Assembly: GCA_964059195.1 (NCBI GenBank)
Contig: CAXKWD010000001.1
Coordinates: 219,240,484-219,304,483 of the forward strand
Direction: 5' to 3'
DNA length: 64,000 nt
Source: Ectobius pallidus
Lineage: Eukaryota; Arthropoda; Insecta; Blattodea; Ectobiidae
Shown here: in pieces, positions 11,827 to 23,894 of the stretch
How the letters are laid out: every line of letters begins with the position of its first letter
Position numbering within the stretch: position 1 is the first letter of the stretch
Translations under genes and position numbers: made by a program
Notes under the pieces: model-generated
Seen by the model: only the letters and a program-made list of their open reading frames with translations
What the model was told of the DNA's origin: nothing
Databases searched by the model: none

Positions 11827-12100
11827 ATGCCTCCGGAGAAAGGCAGGATGCTGAATTATCTGGAGGAGCATATGAAAATGGCCATAGATGCTGTTTGTAG
11901 GGGAGTGCCTGTAGCTACAGCAGTAAAACAATACTCAGTTTCTTGAATACCTCACTTTAATGTACAAAGCAAAGGGAAAATCCCCAGAAACCGGCGGATG
12001 GGCCCTGAACCAATTCTCACAAAAGAATAGGAAAACATACTTATGGAGTGGATTTTGACATGGCGAAGGCCGGATTTCCAATAACAAGAGGTGAACTCCC
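11827..12100 (+). pseudogene. pogo/Tigger-like transposase N-terminal relic
   Basis: MPPEKGRMLNYLEEHMKMAI, then DAVCRGVPVATAVKQYSVS, stops, then ILMEWIL and, after a frameshift, MAKAGFPITR. This is the psq-type helix-turn-helix and following region of pogo/Tigger transposases. It runs into a dispersed repeat at about 12090. Confidence 0.65.
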
Positions 12101-12169
12101 ACAAATACAATGTAAGAAACACTGAAATAGACTACAACTTACCTCAGCACAAGTTAAAAACTGGTAAAA

Positions 12170-12310
12170 CACCACAGATGATGAGGACGAAACTTCATAA
12201 CCTACTACCGAGACACCTGAAATCTATAGAAAATATCAACAATTTTTAAATTAAATTAAGAAAATACCTACTAAGCTACTAAAAGCATATTAAGCCTACT
12301 CAATAACAGA
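12170..12310 (+). pseudogene. LINE ORF2 C-terminal relic
   Basis: RTKLHNLLPRHLKSIENINN and, after a one-base shift, IKLRKYLLSY then stop; resembles the tail of non-LTR reverse transcriptases. Short and decayed. Confidence 0.35.
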
Positions 12311-12479
12311 ATTTATCGACGACTCTCAAACGCAAATAAAACTGCATAAACTACAGAAGAAAAATATTTTACATAAATTGATGATTCCCTAGTCTATATG
12401 ACTACGGTGAAGAAATGGAATGGAATTATTAGACAGTGTTTAGCACTTGATTGAAGAACTCAAACGCAAAAATCCCTTT

Positions 12480-12845
12480 CTTGGTAAGGTGGCTAAGTTG
12501 ATAACATCTTGGACTCGCATTCGGGAGGTCCCAGGCTCAAATGCCATGGCTGGCCAATTTGACATGGGTTTTTTCATGGTTTCCCCAGTTGTAAAGGCAA
12601 ATACCGAATTGGATATTTACATAGGCCTACCATGAATCATCCTCACCATTTCATCCTGTATCATATCCATTTAAATTAATATCAGTTGAAATTACTCCAT
12701 AAAAATACACTAATCTTAGAAATAATTGACAGTCAATAGTTCCATGGCCTACCCTGCTGTATAGACACATATCCTGAGCTCCTGATATGGCCTCGCAGCT
12801 AAAGGGAGTATAATACGGCTGAATGATTTTAAAAAAAAATAAAAA
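12480..12845 (+). repeat. tRNA-derived SINE family A
   Basis: Head GGTGGCTAAGTTGATAACAT with TTGGACTCGCATTCGGGAGG, then the common body (AAGGCAAATACCGAATTGGA, CATGAATCATCCTCACCATT). Best read from the copies at 16733 and 44503, where the head is GGTGGCCGAGATGG. Confidence 0.7.
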
Positions 12846-13081
12846 AAAACCTTCATGTAGCCTACCCATGGTACCAGTAGTATGGTTATAGGAAGAAATG
12901 TGATACGTACATATTAGTTTTGTTAACCACTTTTACTAAAATGTTTATAAAATTAGTACCAGAATATTATAGATTCTTCTCCATTCTGAACATTTGAATA
13001 CATCCTGAAAAGTTTATGTGCAAACAGCTGATCCAACCATGGCCTTCTCTGTTGTACTAACATACTTTGTTTTTCTTTCAG

Positions 13082-13272
13082 ATCCAAGAACAAATGATTG
13101 GCTCCTGATCAAGAGTCCAATGCCTGGACTCACCATCATGGGGACTTATTTGTACTTCGTGCTGTCTTGGGGCCCCCGATACATGAAAGATAGGAAACCT
13201 TATGACCTCAGCAATATCCTCATAGTCTACAATTTCCTTCAAGTAGTTGTCAGTGTATATCTATTCTACGAG
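13082..13272 (+). CDS. ELOVL exon a (first visible coding exon)
   Basis: Acceptor TTTCTTTCAG lies at the left edge and donor GTAAGA at the right. Two bases complete a GAT (Asp) codon from the missing upstream exon, giving D-PRTNDWLLIKSPMPGL and then a membrane helix. The exon ends ...SVYLFYE on a codon boundary (191 nt). A Met codon upstream in the same frame lies in the intron and is not the start. Confidence 0.92.
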
Positions 13273-16200
13273 GTAAGAATTAATAGCTGTACTCATTTTC
13301 ATTGGGAAAATGTTTTGGTTTGTCTACTGTTAAACTTTTATACTTACCAGAAAAATTATACTTTTAACATAAAACAATACGAGAAATAGATGAAATGCAA
13401 TTATTTTGGCGAAATCCAAAAACACGGTGCCCCTTAAGCTCCGCCCACTCGATATTCACATTTGCACGGACTGTGTGATGTATTTTGTTTCTTAGCGAAG
13501 CAGGGTGACCAACTGTCCTTGTATACTGTTGCAAGTGCCTTGTACCCACCTCATTATATCTACATATTTACATGCCATAAATCTATGACACGACAATTTA
13601 AATGTCTTCCCTAGGACTCTGTGCCCAGGATTTTTACATCCTGAAAAATCCATCAACGACGGCCGGGTTAAATGTTACATTAAATGACACTAAATTATTA
13701 GAGCACATCAATTCGATCAGATAATCACTTTTTAACAATTTCACAGGTGATTTACAGTTTTACTTGTAAAAAACTTCCAATCTGTTAATGTTTCCAGATA
13801 CCACTGCAAATGTGTTAAAAACAAGTCTATTGGATGTTGTTAACAACAAGGAGGAAGAGGTAATTGTGCTATTACTTGTTATTGTCCCTTCACATTTCAG
13901 TTACAGTCAAACCAACATTTTTGTGATTCTTTTCGGAAATTATTCAAGTCGACAATTTAGTGCATATACTGCCTAATTGTACTTTTCTACCAAATTTATA
14001 ACTGAAATATGATGCTAAAGTATAAATATGACTGAAATATGACTATGACCATGAAAATGACCAAATATAACTTTATATGCAAAATAAAAATGGTTCGATT
14101 TGGATAATAAATGTGCAATTTATAATATGTTACGTGGGATTTTTTACAGTGAAGTGGTACTATAAATAATGTAGCATATGGTCGGTTGTTTAAACTCAAA
14201 CTTCACTTACTTGTTTCTTTTCAAGAATCATGATTTCAATCAGCCTCCTGATCATCCTCAGCTTGTGTCCAACTGTTTTGAATTTCAGTTGTTTGTCCGT
14301 GTGATGCTAGAGCGGGCTGTGTGTTCGGTGACTTCTGTTGCGGGTAGAAATTTTGAATTAGGCTAACTCTCTATAAGTTATATGTGTCGAAATTCATCAA
14401 TTTGTTTTTGTGTTTTTGAATAAAGATGTTTTCCCATGCTGTGAGTTCTGTTGGTCGCTGGATACTTTTTAGTAATTTTGTTTGTTGACTGTTCCCAAAA
14501 GTGGAATGATGGCCACAACATAAGTCAAGAAACAAAATTACTAAAAAGTATCCAGCGACCAATAGAACTCACAGCATGGGAGAACATCTTCATTCAAAAA
14601 CACAAAAACAAATTGATGAATTTCGACACATATATAGAGAGTAGCCTCATTCAAAATTTCTACCCGCCACAGAAGTCACCGAACACACAACCCGCTCTAG
14701 CGTCACAAGGACAAACAATTGAAATTCAAAACAGTCGGACACAAGCTGAGGTTGATCAGGAGGCTGATTGAAATCATGATTCTTGAAAAGAAACAAGTAA
14801 GTGAAGTTTGAGTTTAATCAACCGACCATATACTACATTATTTATTGTGCAATTTATGTTTAATTTGTGTATGCAACGAGAATGGAGGTCAGGATAAAAA
14901 TCATCTGAACCCTAGTTATAGTAAATCATTTTTTCATTTTTGTAAAAAGTTCCTAGCTTGTTCTATCTTACCAATTGACATGATTACTGTATTTTCAGGG
15001 TCTGGATGCTGCCTGGTTAAGGAACTACAGCTGGAAGTGTGAGCCTGTGGATTTCTCGAACTCTCCTCAAGCTCTACGGGTAAGATCATCTCTCTTCTGT
15101 AACATGTTAGGTCAGCTCATGTCATGCAATTATCAATTCTGGTAAACTTCATATCATGAGGAAAAATATTCTTTTATGATTTGAGGTTTCTCTGGTGTAG
15201 ACCTACCCAAGGAAATATTTTTGCGTTTGCAGTCAGATGAGAAACTTGGCTTTTTCAATGTTTCAGAGGACAAAACTGCCTTCATCCTCAGAGGTACTCA
15301 AATATAGAGAGTCACATCATTGGGGAATATACAGTGCAATCGGTATTGCTTTCTTCTGAAGTGTTCTGCCTATGGGCAATCATGCCGTTTGTTAGCCAGT
15401 TCAATCGGATCTTGCTGATCAGCAGGAGGATCAAACAATACAAAAACCCAATTTACAGCAATACCCAAACAGATTTAAGAGCTGTAGCAAGATTGAGATC
15501 GGAAATATACACAAGATTGAGATCGGAAATATACACACAAACTTCACTAAAAAGGTATATTTACCCAGTATGATCATTTCAACGGGTCTTCCCGTCATCA
15601 TCAGCTGATTCCGACTGGCCCTCTGGCGGCGAATGAATGAACTTGTCAATCAAGGTTCCATGTATGCCAACTGAAGTGTCAAAGTTAGTCGGAATCAGCT
15701 GATGATGACGGGAAGACCCGTTGAAATGATCATACTGGGTAAATATACCTTTTTAGTGAAGTTTGTGTGTATATTTCCGATCTCAATCTTGCTACAGATT
15801 TGAACACTTCACTGTAAATTTCCATCTAATATTTATATAGATTTAAGAGGTTCACCAGTTTATCAAACGAGACGTTTTTGGCATCTTTTTACGATCTGGA
15901 GTGTCTACATCCGAGAATATCTCTTGAAATGAAGTTGAAATTTACAAGCTGACTTAACCAACTGGCTTGACCAACTGACAGAAACATGTGCTTTATTTCC
16001 CAGAATTCGTTGTCTTATAATAATGAAATAGAAATGTGCACAGTGTGCGCTGGGGTGTAACTCATTGTCTTATAACCCATAGCTACATCCATTTTCTTCT
16101 CATAGGAAATACATCTTACAGTGTAATCATCATATAATCACAGCATTTCATTTAACTGAAGATCTACATTTTTATCATAGGAAAGACATAACTAAAAAAT

Positions 16201-19200
16201 ACTGACTGGGAGACCCGAAGGGAAAAGACCACTTGGAAGACCTAGGCGTAGGTGGGAGGACAATATTAGGATAGATTTAAGGGAAGTGGGATTTGCAAGG
16301 GATGATTGAATAGAGTTAGCACAGAATAGGGTTGAATGGCGGACTCAGGTAAGCGTGGCAATGAACCTTCGGGCTCCATAAAATAGATAATGTTCCTTTA
16401 GCTTACTTAGGAATTGTCTATTGCCATTGGGTAAGTAAGTAATAAACCATTGATGATTCCATGTACAGTGGTTTCTAGTAAAAAAGTAAAGAATGAATAA
16501 TTTTTATTTGCTTTCGAGTGTGACAATCTATTCATTTCAGATGATGAAATCCTACTTTGTGTATTGTTCTTCATTTATTTCATTAGTAACTTTAACCAAG
16601 GCCCTCTGTTTTAGAATACTGACAGATGATGGTGATTTTGACTCAGTATTCTAACAACAATTTTTGCATCTCCATATCTCATATCAATAATAATAATAAT
16701 AATAATAAATACAACAATAAGAATAATAATATCGAGTGAGGTGACCGAGATGATAACATCTTGGACTCTCATTCCGGAGGTCTCAGGTTCATATCCTGTG
16801 GACGGCCAATTTGACATGGGTCTCTTTATGGTTTTCCCAGCTATAAAGGCAATTGCTGAATTGGATATTTACATACCATGAATCATCCTCACCATTTCAT
16901 CCTGTATCATATCCATTTAAATTAATACCAGTTGGAATTTACTGCGTAAAATACATTAACAATAGAAAATAATTGACAATCAGTTGTTTCATGACCTGAA
17001 TAGACAAAGATTTTGAACTACTGATATGGCCTCGATGCTAAATGGAGTATAAATACAGCTGAAATAAAAAAAGTCTAGTTTTTATTATTACCGTATATGC
17101 TGGATCATTTTGGTCATCTATATTTGTAGACAGATGTCTGTCAATAAACAGATTTATCCCCATTCTTCTGAAATACTATAACCTTTCTGGTGTTCCTACA
17201 CTCAGAAAACACTCAATATTTCTTTTCATACAATGTCTTTAACTTTTCAGGCAATAAATTATCCATACCAGATCTAGCCTTTCCAGCAACATCTTCTGGG
17301 ATTAAAATATCTTCTCCTGTTGCAGATATTTTGCACAGAAAGCTGAAAATTTAAAATGTAGATTTTCTTACTGAACAAATTTATTTAAGAGCTGTACCCA
17401 TGGCAAGGAACTTTGAATCGATTCAGTATTTTATTTTGAACCCTAATTTTCAGTAACAAATATAAATACCGTATCATCATTTAAAAACTTTGCATTTTGA
17501 TATTTGTGAAGATTAAATTCTAATGCTTTTTGGTGATAAATTGTTAGCAGAAAACGCGTAAATAAAATATTATATTGCATTGTTCACAACAATAATTAAA
17601 TTTTATGAACTGGTTGATAACTAATGTCCCAAGTTTATTTCAATGTTGAATTATCAATTCATGATAATAATAATTACTTTCAGGTCTTGTAGGCTGTAAC
17701 AATTTTTTTTATTCTTAGGGTCTTTCCACAATGCTTTCGTTTCTCTTAACCGAACAATACATAAGCCTTTCTTTTCTTCTGCTTCCATCAGGTTCCCAAT
17801 TCACCTAGACATGAGCAATCTTCCATCCTTTTCACATGCCCATACCCTCTTAATCCTACCCTTTCATACAAGACCTTTATTTACATTGATTAATGCTTTT
17901 ATGACAATATTCTTTACTTTTTCCTTCCTTGATTTTCTTGCTGATCTTCTCCAGTAATCCATTTCTGTGGCTCGCAGTTTTTTGTAGTATAATAATTAAT
18001 AACTATTTATTTTTTGGGGGCAGCCTTTTCCATTCACATGCCAAAATTGTAAGTAAGATAAATTAGAATTAAATTAAATATTCTGGTGATGAAATATTAC
18101 TCACTGTACATATTCCTTACATCTTACAAATTTCATGTCTACAAAGATACTGTGGTTGTACTTATTTTTTCAGGTTGCACAAGGTGTATATATCTACTTC
18201 CTTGCTAAAATATCAGAACTACTGGACACGGTATGTATTTTTGCTGAAGTACTTTTAGATTAGGCATTCACAATTAATCATTTGGCCCAGAGTTAATTAT
18301 TTTGTATGAAACAATACAATAATTATTAAAGACAATCCGTTATGGAAGAGGACTGCATGTGAAATGAAATGTTATAGTCAGTGGCATACTAAGGCGGGGG
18401 TGGGAGGGGCCTATGCACAATTGCTTGCATTTTCATTGAGAGCTGGAAATGTACTATGTATTTCTAAAATTCCTGTCATTTTCAGTCACTGATTCTAAAA
18501 ACTGTGCAATAATCAGCAGCGTATCCAAGATTTTTTTTTCGGAAGGGGCTGTGATAAGCCTAACAATAGTACCATAGGGCTCAGAAGTGGATGACCTAAC
18601 AAATGCCCGAAAATGACCTATAAAATGACCTTAAATTTATGGAAATATGACAAGATGAATTGAAAAAAATGTCTCAATATTTCTAAATACATATTTTAAA
18701 AAGTAGTGAAAAAAATTAACAATGGATAAGATTTAAGTATTTTATAGTACTACTTTATTACCATGTTTTCTATTATTATTTTTACGTTTACTATATTTAT
18801 GCCAGAATGTCCCATAAATGAGATCACTTTGTCCGTAATGTTTGAAAAGTTCATTCTGAAGACAAAATAGGGAAAATGCAACGAAAGAATGAAAATTTCC
18901 TAAAATGGACTAGTGAAGATTAAAGTGCCGAAAAATGCAAAATAAAAGTACAATACTTTTATTCATTTTGAGGTGAGACGAATTTATACTACACCGTGCA
19001 TTGCCTATGATGTCTCAGAGAAAATGATGACATTTCTTGAACTTTCGAGCCACGCTGAATTTTCTAGAATTGCAATTAAACTTTCTACAATTTAAGAAAT
19101 TAAAGTGCCCTCATGTGCAACATATTAGCATGACTTAGCGTTTCGGGGGGTGGGGGCTGCAGCCCCCTCTGCCCCCCCTCTGAATACGCCCCTGGCAATA

Positions 19201-22200
19201 TTGTATATAATCTTCTGTTATTCAGTGAAACTATATTTTTTAATTTGGGCCCAGTTAATCTGGAATTTTCATTTCATTTCATTTTCATTTTTTGTTCATC
19301 CTTTTATGTACAGGTAGGGGAAAAAAAGTGGACCTACTAAAATATCTAAGTTGCCGATATGAGCCACTGCGCTTGCCTAGTGGGTTCTAGGCATGCGCAG
19401 TGGCTCATATTGGCAACTTAGATATGTTAGTAGGTCCGCTTTTTATGTTGTCCATTTTCTCCAGAAAACAAATTAACATCTGGAAATGTTAAGTGCAACA
19501 CGCTGTGTTTGCATGTCAAATCAATTAGAATGTGATATTGCAATAAATGTTAAGCAGTGGAGACCCCGCTTTACATCAGTTGTTCATTTATTTATTCAGT
19601 AGTATTTAAACTAAAATTAAGTTGTAGGAAAAGTTATATTTATATTTTTACCCATCTAAGGGCCTGTATGACGACCTCCTGCTATTGTATTTATCTACCA
19701 GATAGAGAACCTATCTGGAAGTTGACCAAGAATTGCGTATTATGGTCTCCTGACAAAATCTGTCTGGGAAGACAACTTCCAGATAAGCTAGCAGGAGGAT
19801 GGAGTGACTGGCAAAGTACCAACTGCTAGTTAGGGGTCTTGGTTGAAACAAGATGGCAGGACGCGGAAGCTTCCTGGCCACCTGATTTTCAGAATTGATG
19901 CTGGAAGATTTAATTTACACAAAAATGTCATTTTAGGCTCACATATGAATGAAATAGAATTGCACAAATCGATTAATGCACTTAAAACGATGTGTTATTA
20001 TGTAATTTAATTGTACAAATACAAATCCGAGCTGCCGCACCTAGCGGAGAACTACCGAACTACAACAAACACACCTCTCTGCTCAACGAGGTAAGGACCA
20101 TTTTACAAATTTTTACTGCGTTCTTGCTGGTAGCAGTTCAGCGGTGGTATTACAAGACATCTTCTAGTTAAGCTATCTGGAAGTCATGTATCGGGAGGAA
20201 TTGTCGGCGGGTGGTAATATAGGCCCTAAAACTTGCATTACAGTAAACTGCATTTAAATAGCAGGGTTAATATTCTAGCAAAAATAAATAAATACATTTG
20301 TGGTTGGATCCTAATCAATTGTTGTAATGTTTCAGGTGTTCTTTGTTCTAAGGAAGAAAGACAGACAGATAACATTCCTGCACATGTACCACCACACGGT
20401 GATGCCCATGATCTCGTGGGGCTGCACCAAGTACTACCCTGGAGGACACGGCACATTCATCGGAGTTATCAACTCCTTCGTCCACATCATTATGTACTTC
20501 TATTACATGATGGCAGCCATGGGTCCTCAGTACCAGAAATATCTGTGGTGGAAGAAGTACATAACCACCCTCCAGATGGTATGAACAACACAAAACGTAT
20601 AACTACTAGGAGGTGCCCGTGCCTTCGCCACGATAATTCTTTTAAAAATTAAAAATTAAGAGTATAATAATTATTAAAGCATTATATTTATTAACACTTG
20701 CACGCGAATCATTCATAAACTAAGCCATTAATAATTAATGAAACAGCTAAAATTCCTGCTTTAGAGTACATTCCACGACATGAAAGCGCCCCCTGGGAAA
20801 ACTATATCAGAATCGATTATGCAGTTCCAAAGAACCTGTGAACACAAAATACGTATTGTTTTTCAGATGTTTATTGACATGAATATGATGTGAATTTTAT
20901 TTTATCAATTCAGTGTAATTTTCAGAAATTATATAATGTTTCAAGGGAAGGAATGGTTTGTTTGGATTATTATTATCAGCGATATTTCAAGAGATAAAAC
21001 CATCAATATTTTACAGCTGTTGCCCCCGGCTTCGCCCGCCATTATTCATTGACTCCAGGATTTTTAAGAAAATTACACTGGTAGATTATTAAAAATGTTT
21101 GTGGGTCAGAGCTATGAAAATTGTAAGTAAAAATAAAATTAGAATATTTGTTCATTGTGTTCATTTCACTTAGGCCTTATATAATAAAGAAACGGTTTTC
21201 CTAATCTTGTAGTCGTCATGAAAGTTTAGACTGCGAGAGACGAACATCGCCGAGTATACCCGATGTCTCACGAAGCGGGCGAGCAAGCACGCTATTTAGG
21301 GCCGTTGAATTGTATAAGAGTAGATATTTACATTCACTATTTACCACATGAATCAGTGACCAATCCAGTTTTAGAATATGTGGAAATTCAACCAATCACA
21401 AGGATCTATCATCATTATTTTATTCTTTCGTTTTTATCATTTTCATTTTATTGCAACCAAAGGGCACTTGTTTTGATGTAAATTAATAAGGACAGAACAC
21501 TGAAACATCTTCATACCAGTAGCTTCTTTGATAACAAAAATAGTTGATCATTGAACAGAGTGATTGGATAAGGTGCAAATAAACAAAAGAATTTATGAAA
21601 ATAATGTACAATTTGATGTATGATAGCTTAAAAGGCCCAGCGTCGCCAGGGTTTTTTATTTTGTAATTGAAAATTATCTTATGAAGGACTTTCAATTTTT
21701 AAATTATAGGTCAATACATAGGTACTTGTAAATTAAAATAGGAAGAATGACTTATCACACTCAAACTATTCCCTCGAAAATGCCTGGTATAGCTTTTTAT
21801 GGCTCATAGAGGATGTAGAATTTTGCATCCCATCGCTTGTACACAGCAAGCCTGGTAGGGGTTCAAATAAGAAGAAACAGAATTTCCGGTAACATAAAAT
21901 CGTATTGTCTGTGCGGAATATTTTATTTCTCACTCTCATGTTACCACAAAACCGTTTTGGGGATGAAATTAAACAGAAATCTAATATTACTTTCTTACTT
22001 CTCTCTCCAAATTCTGCGCTATAATAATATACATATTAACATACCTCCTATTGTTTTCTCTATGTCCAGGGTAGAGAAAGTTATGTGACTGCATTATTTT
22101 TGTGGATTTCATTCTTTAATATTTATTTATAACATGAATTATATTGATAGCTTCTCTGATTTGTCAAAGTCCCATTTCATTTATTTCCAAACCCATCTGA

Positions 22201-23466
22201 GACCACTGGCAATAATATGTTGCCATGTGAACTGTGATTTGGATTTGATAATGCCATGTAAAAATGGATTAAGTATTCTCAAAAACATTTATTTTTTGGC
22301 ATTTAAAATCAAAATTTTTCACAATCCTTTCTTAGTGAGCACTGACATTATTAAACAAAGGTACTGTCAAAATTCCAAGTCTCTACCTATTATAGTTTAG
22401 GCTCTACGTTGATTCTCTGTCATTAAATCAGTCAATCAGTCAGTCAGTTCATTCATTCAGTCAGTCAGGACAAAGCCTCTTATATATATAGAGATGAAGC
22501 ATTATAAATCTCATACAGTAGTAACTATCAGAAAACTTAATCATAGACCTTGCTGCTGAAGATGCTGGCCATAGATGCGGGCAAAACGTATGGACCCTCA
22601 TCCAATAGACCACAGCTACACAGCCTGGAAAATCTGAAACATATGAACACCACCTCTCTATTCACACTGATATTCCTGATATTGTCGTTATTCCTGACTA
22701 GATATTTCATTTTCCACTAATTTTGAATTGCTTCTTCTTACACATTTAGATATTTTGTGCAATCCAACAAATTTCACTACAGTCCATGGATATAATTTGC
22801 TTAATAGTAATATTTTAAGCATCTAGAAAGCCAATCGCTGCACCACAAACCGGAAGGTCATGGGTTCAATCCCCAATGGGGTCCTTGGAGTTTTTCAACT
22901 GGCCTAATCCTTCTGGTGGACTATGGCCCTGAGGTCGACTCAGCCTCCAACAGAAATGAGTACCAGGAGCAATCCTGGGGGTAAAGGTGGCCGGTGTGTA
23001 AGGCTGACATCCTTACCACCTTCATGTGCCGAATGTCTAAAATCTGGAAGCCTCAACCTCCTGGAACCCTCTGGGCCTCCATGGCTTGTATAGGAAATAC
23101 TTTACTTTAGTAGAAAGCCAAACATAGCTAATGAAAGCTGTTTTGTTTTAAATTTTGCTCTTACCTCTGTTCCCGTCTTTAAGTATGTTTAATTATTTGT
23201 TACAGGGACAATTCTGCCTGGCATTCCTACATTCTTTCCAACTGCTGTTCCACGACTGTGCATATCCTCGCTGGTCTCTCTTCTTCATCCTCCCGAATGC
23301 CATCTTCTTCTACTACCTCTTCAGTGACTTCTATAACAAGGCCTACTCAAGTCTACGACCAAACCAAGACAAGAAGAAACATGACGGTGATGATGATCTG
23401 AAGAAACCAGTCAAAGAAATGAATGGAAATACGATAACCGAGAGAGATTTGAAAAAGCAGTCATGA
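13082..23466 (+). CDS. ELOVL-type very-long-chain fatty acid elongase (3-ketoacyl-CoA synthase), five 3' coding exons, N-terminus missing
   Basis: Spliced exons 13082-13272, 14999-15079, 18174-18230, 20336-20578 and 23206-23466 encode about 276 residues; all four introns are GT-AG and the joins keep frame. The family condenses malonyl-CoA with acyl-CoA in the ER membrane, the first step of fatty-acid elongation. Diagnostic motifs are visible in order: DPRTNDW near the first membrane helix, KISELLDT, the catalytic histidine box HMYHH, HIIMYFYY, and TTLQMGQF before FLHSFQLLFHDCAYP. The tail ends KKQS, a dilysine ER-retrieval signal. The first exon starts in phase 1, so a short upstream coding exon (start codon plus roughly 15-25 residues) is missing and was not found upstream in the window. 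Introns are about 1.7, 3.1, 2.1 and 2.6 kb and full of transposons. Most like insect ELOVL4/ELOVL7-type enzymes; substrate length cannot be read from sequence. Confidence 0.93.
13600..13675 (-). repeat. SINE fragment
   Basis: Minus strand GATTTTTCAGGATGTAAAAA then TCCTGGGCACAGAGTCCTAG; shared with 63605-63655. Confidence 0.45.
14165..14840. repeat. Large palindrome of two Penelope-like 3' ends
   Basis: Arms of about 330 bp mirror each other around 14505. The right arm reads on the plus strand KLLKSIQRPIELTAWENIFI, then QKHKNKLMNFDT, which by comparison with 23495-23830 looks like the tail of a Penelope-like endonuclease domain (family assignment inferred). Lies in the first visible ELOVL intron. 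Confidence 0.7.
14999..15079 (+). CDS. ELOVL exon b
   Basis: 81 nt, phase 0 to phase 0. It encodes GLDAAWLRNYSWKCEPVDF and ends at ...SPQALR before GTAAGA. Acceptor TATTTTCAG. This is the luminal loop with the conserved W-x-C-x-P-V-D pattern of insect elongases. Confidence 0.9.
15483..15797. repeat. Palindrome of Penelope-like 3' sequence
   Basis: Arms 15483-15618 and 15686-15797 (AATCAGCTGATGATGACGGG, then AAATATACCTTTTTAGTGAA) flank a short coding trace on the minus strand (FDTSVGIHGTLIDKFIH). Within the second ELOVL intron. Confidence 0.75.
16217..16381 (+). pseudogene. LINE ORF2 C-terminal relic
   Basis: EGKRPLGRPRRRWEDNIRID, then LREVGFARDD, stop, then ELAQNRVEWR and AMNLRAP. RPLGRPRRRWEDNI and the D-x-W-R-x-x-V...A-M-N end are typical of non-LTR retrotransposon tails in insects. 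A GTAAGTAAGTAA tail follows. Confidence 0.7.
16733..17070 (+). repeat. tRNA-derived SINE family A
   Basis: Head GAGGTGACCGAGATGATAAC with B-box-like AGGTTCATATCC, then the family body to about 17070. Lies in an ELOVL intron. Confidence 0.75.
17071..18173. other. Intronic sequence without identified features
   Basis: AT-rich part of the third visible intron of the elongase gene; no repeats or coding recognised. Confidence 0.5.
18174..18230 (+). CDS. ELOVL exon c (KxxELxDT motif)
   Basis: 57 nt between TATTTTTTCAG and GTATGT, phase 0. It encodes VAQGVYIYFLAKISELLDT, whose end is the family signature K-x-x-E-L-x-D-T. Lying just upstream is a T-rich polypyrimidine tract. Confidence 0.9.
18514..19194. 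mobile_element. hAT-like element, 8-bp target duplication
   Basis: Ends CAGCAGCGTATCC and TGAATACGCCCCTG are inverted partners; flanking GCAATAAT and GCAATATT match at 7 of 8. Holds an inner segment starting TAGGGCTCAGAAGTGGATGA (18577) shared with the element at 31794. Confidence 0.7.
19311..19445. mobile_element. Palindromic MITE, copy 1
   Basis: Same element as 48043-48178, arms TAAGTTGCCGATATGAGCCA / TGGCTCATATTGGCAACTTA; in an ELOVL intron. Confidence 0.8.
19446..20335. other. Intronic, inverted Helitron/TIR-like stretch
   Basis: GACGACCTCCTGCTATTGTA (19671) through TTCCAGATAAGCTAGCAGGA (19775) form partial inverted words (TATCTGGAAGTTG / CAACTTCCAGATA). GGGCCTGTATGACG... and TGGTAATATAGGCCC near 20225 could be the two ends. 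No coding apart from the next exon. Confidence 0.35.
20336..20578 (+). CDS. ELOVL exon d (catalytic histidine box)
   Basis: 243 nt between ATGTTTCAG and GTATGA. It encodes VFFVLRKKDRQITFLHMYHH, including the H-x-x-H-H catalytic box, followed by the membrane helix NSFVHIIMYFYYMMAA and the WWKKYITTLQM segment. It is the most GC-rich part of the gene. Confidence 0.93.
20606..21020 (-). mobile_element. Helitron family 2, degraded copy in ELOVL intron
   Basis: A|CTAG at 20606 and a hairpin GGTGCCCGTGCCTTCGCCAC; the body matches 57790-57880 in part. A second hairpin remnant (CCCCCGGCTTCGCCCGCC) lies at 21024-21041. Confidence 0.5.
21623..22494 (-). mobile_element. Non-autonomous Helitron, family 1, copy 4 (ELOVL last intron)
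   Basis: Full length within the intron before the terminal elongase exon. The 3' CTAG has decayed to ATAG, so it is probably older. Confidence 0.78.
22835..23110 (+). repeat. tRNA-derived SINE family B
   Basis: B-box GGGTTCAATCCCC, body TGGCCTAATCCTTCTGGTGG and CTCAACCTCCTGGAACCCTC. Flanked by TAGAAAGCCAA at 22824-22834 and 23111-23121. Confidence 0.85.
23206..23466 (+). CDS. ELOVL terminal exon
   Basis: Acceptor TTTGTTACAG; opens GQFCLAFLHSFQLLFHDCAY, then the final helix (SLFFILPNAIFFYYLFSDFY) and a charged cytosolic tail ending KKQS and TGA. Directly downstream are Penelope-like and LINE relics; I saw no clear polyadenylation signal, so the 3' UTR end is not placed. Confidence 0.92.
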   Translation, partial: GQFCLAFLHSFQLLFHDCAYPRWSLFFILPNAIFFYYLFSDFYNKAYSSLRPNQDKKKHDGDDDLKKPVKEMNGNTITERDLKKQS

Positions 23467-23494
23467 TGAGGTGTGTAAGTATACCAGGCAGGCA

Positions 23495-23830
23495 GGTGTA
23501 TGTTACTTCACTATTAATATTACTAGAAATAGCACAGTGAAGTGTTAACATCTGCAGAAAGTTTGAGTATGAAAATATACACACTAACTTCACTACTAGG
23601 TATATATACCCAGAATAATCATTTCAGTGGGTATCCCCATTATCATCAATTGATTCCGACGGTTCATCTGGCGGCAGGTGGATGAACTTGTTGATCAAAG
23701 TTCCCTAGATGCTCACTGAGGTGTCAAAGTTTAGGAGTTTTTGGCGGTTCTTTTGAATAAATACTTTCTCCCATACCACAAGCTCCAGTGGCTTTTGAAC
23801 CTGTTTCAGAAGTATTACATCATCCCTGAT
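23495..23830 (-). pseudogene. Penelope-like element C-terminal relic
   Basis: Minus strand reads ELVVWEKVFIQK, then LLNF.TSVS.GTLINKFIHLP, the same tail as at 14165-14840 and 15483-15797. Starts just downstream of the elongase stop. Confidence 0.55.
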
Positions 23831-23894
23831 TTCATGGCCTTCTTCCCAGCTTTAGCTACTCATTTCTGGGAAGAAGGCCATATTTCTGATGTTT

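Noticed and set aside
20233..20652. ORFs in other frames over the elongase histidine-box exon
   Set aside because: Shadow frames of the real exon 20336-20578; they cross its splice sites.
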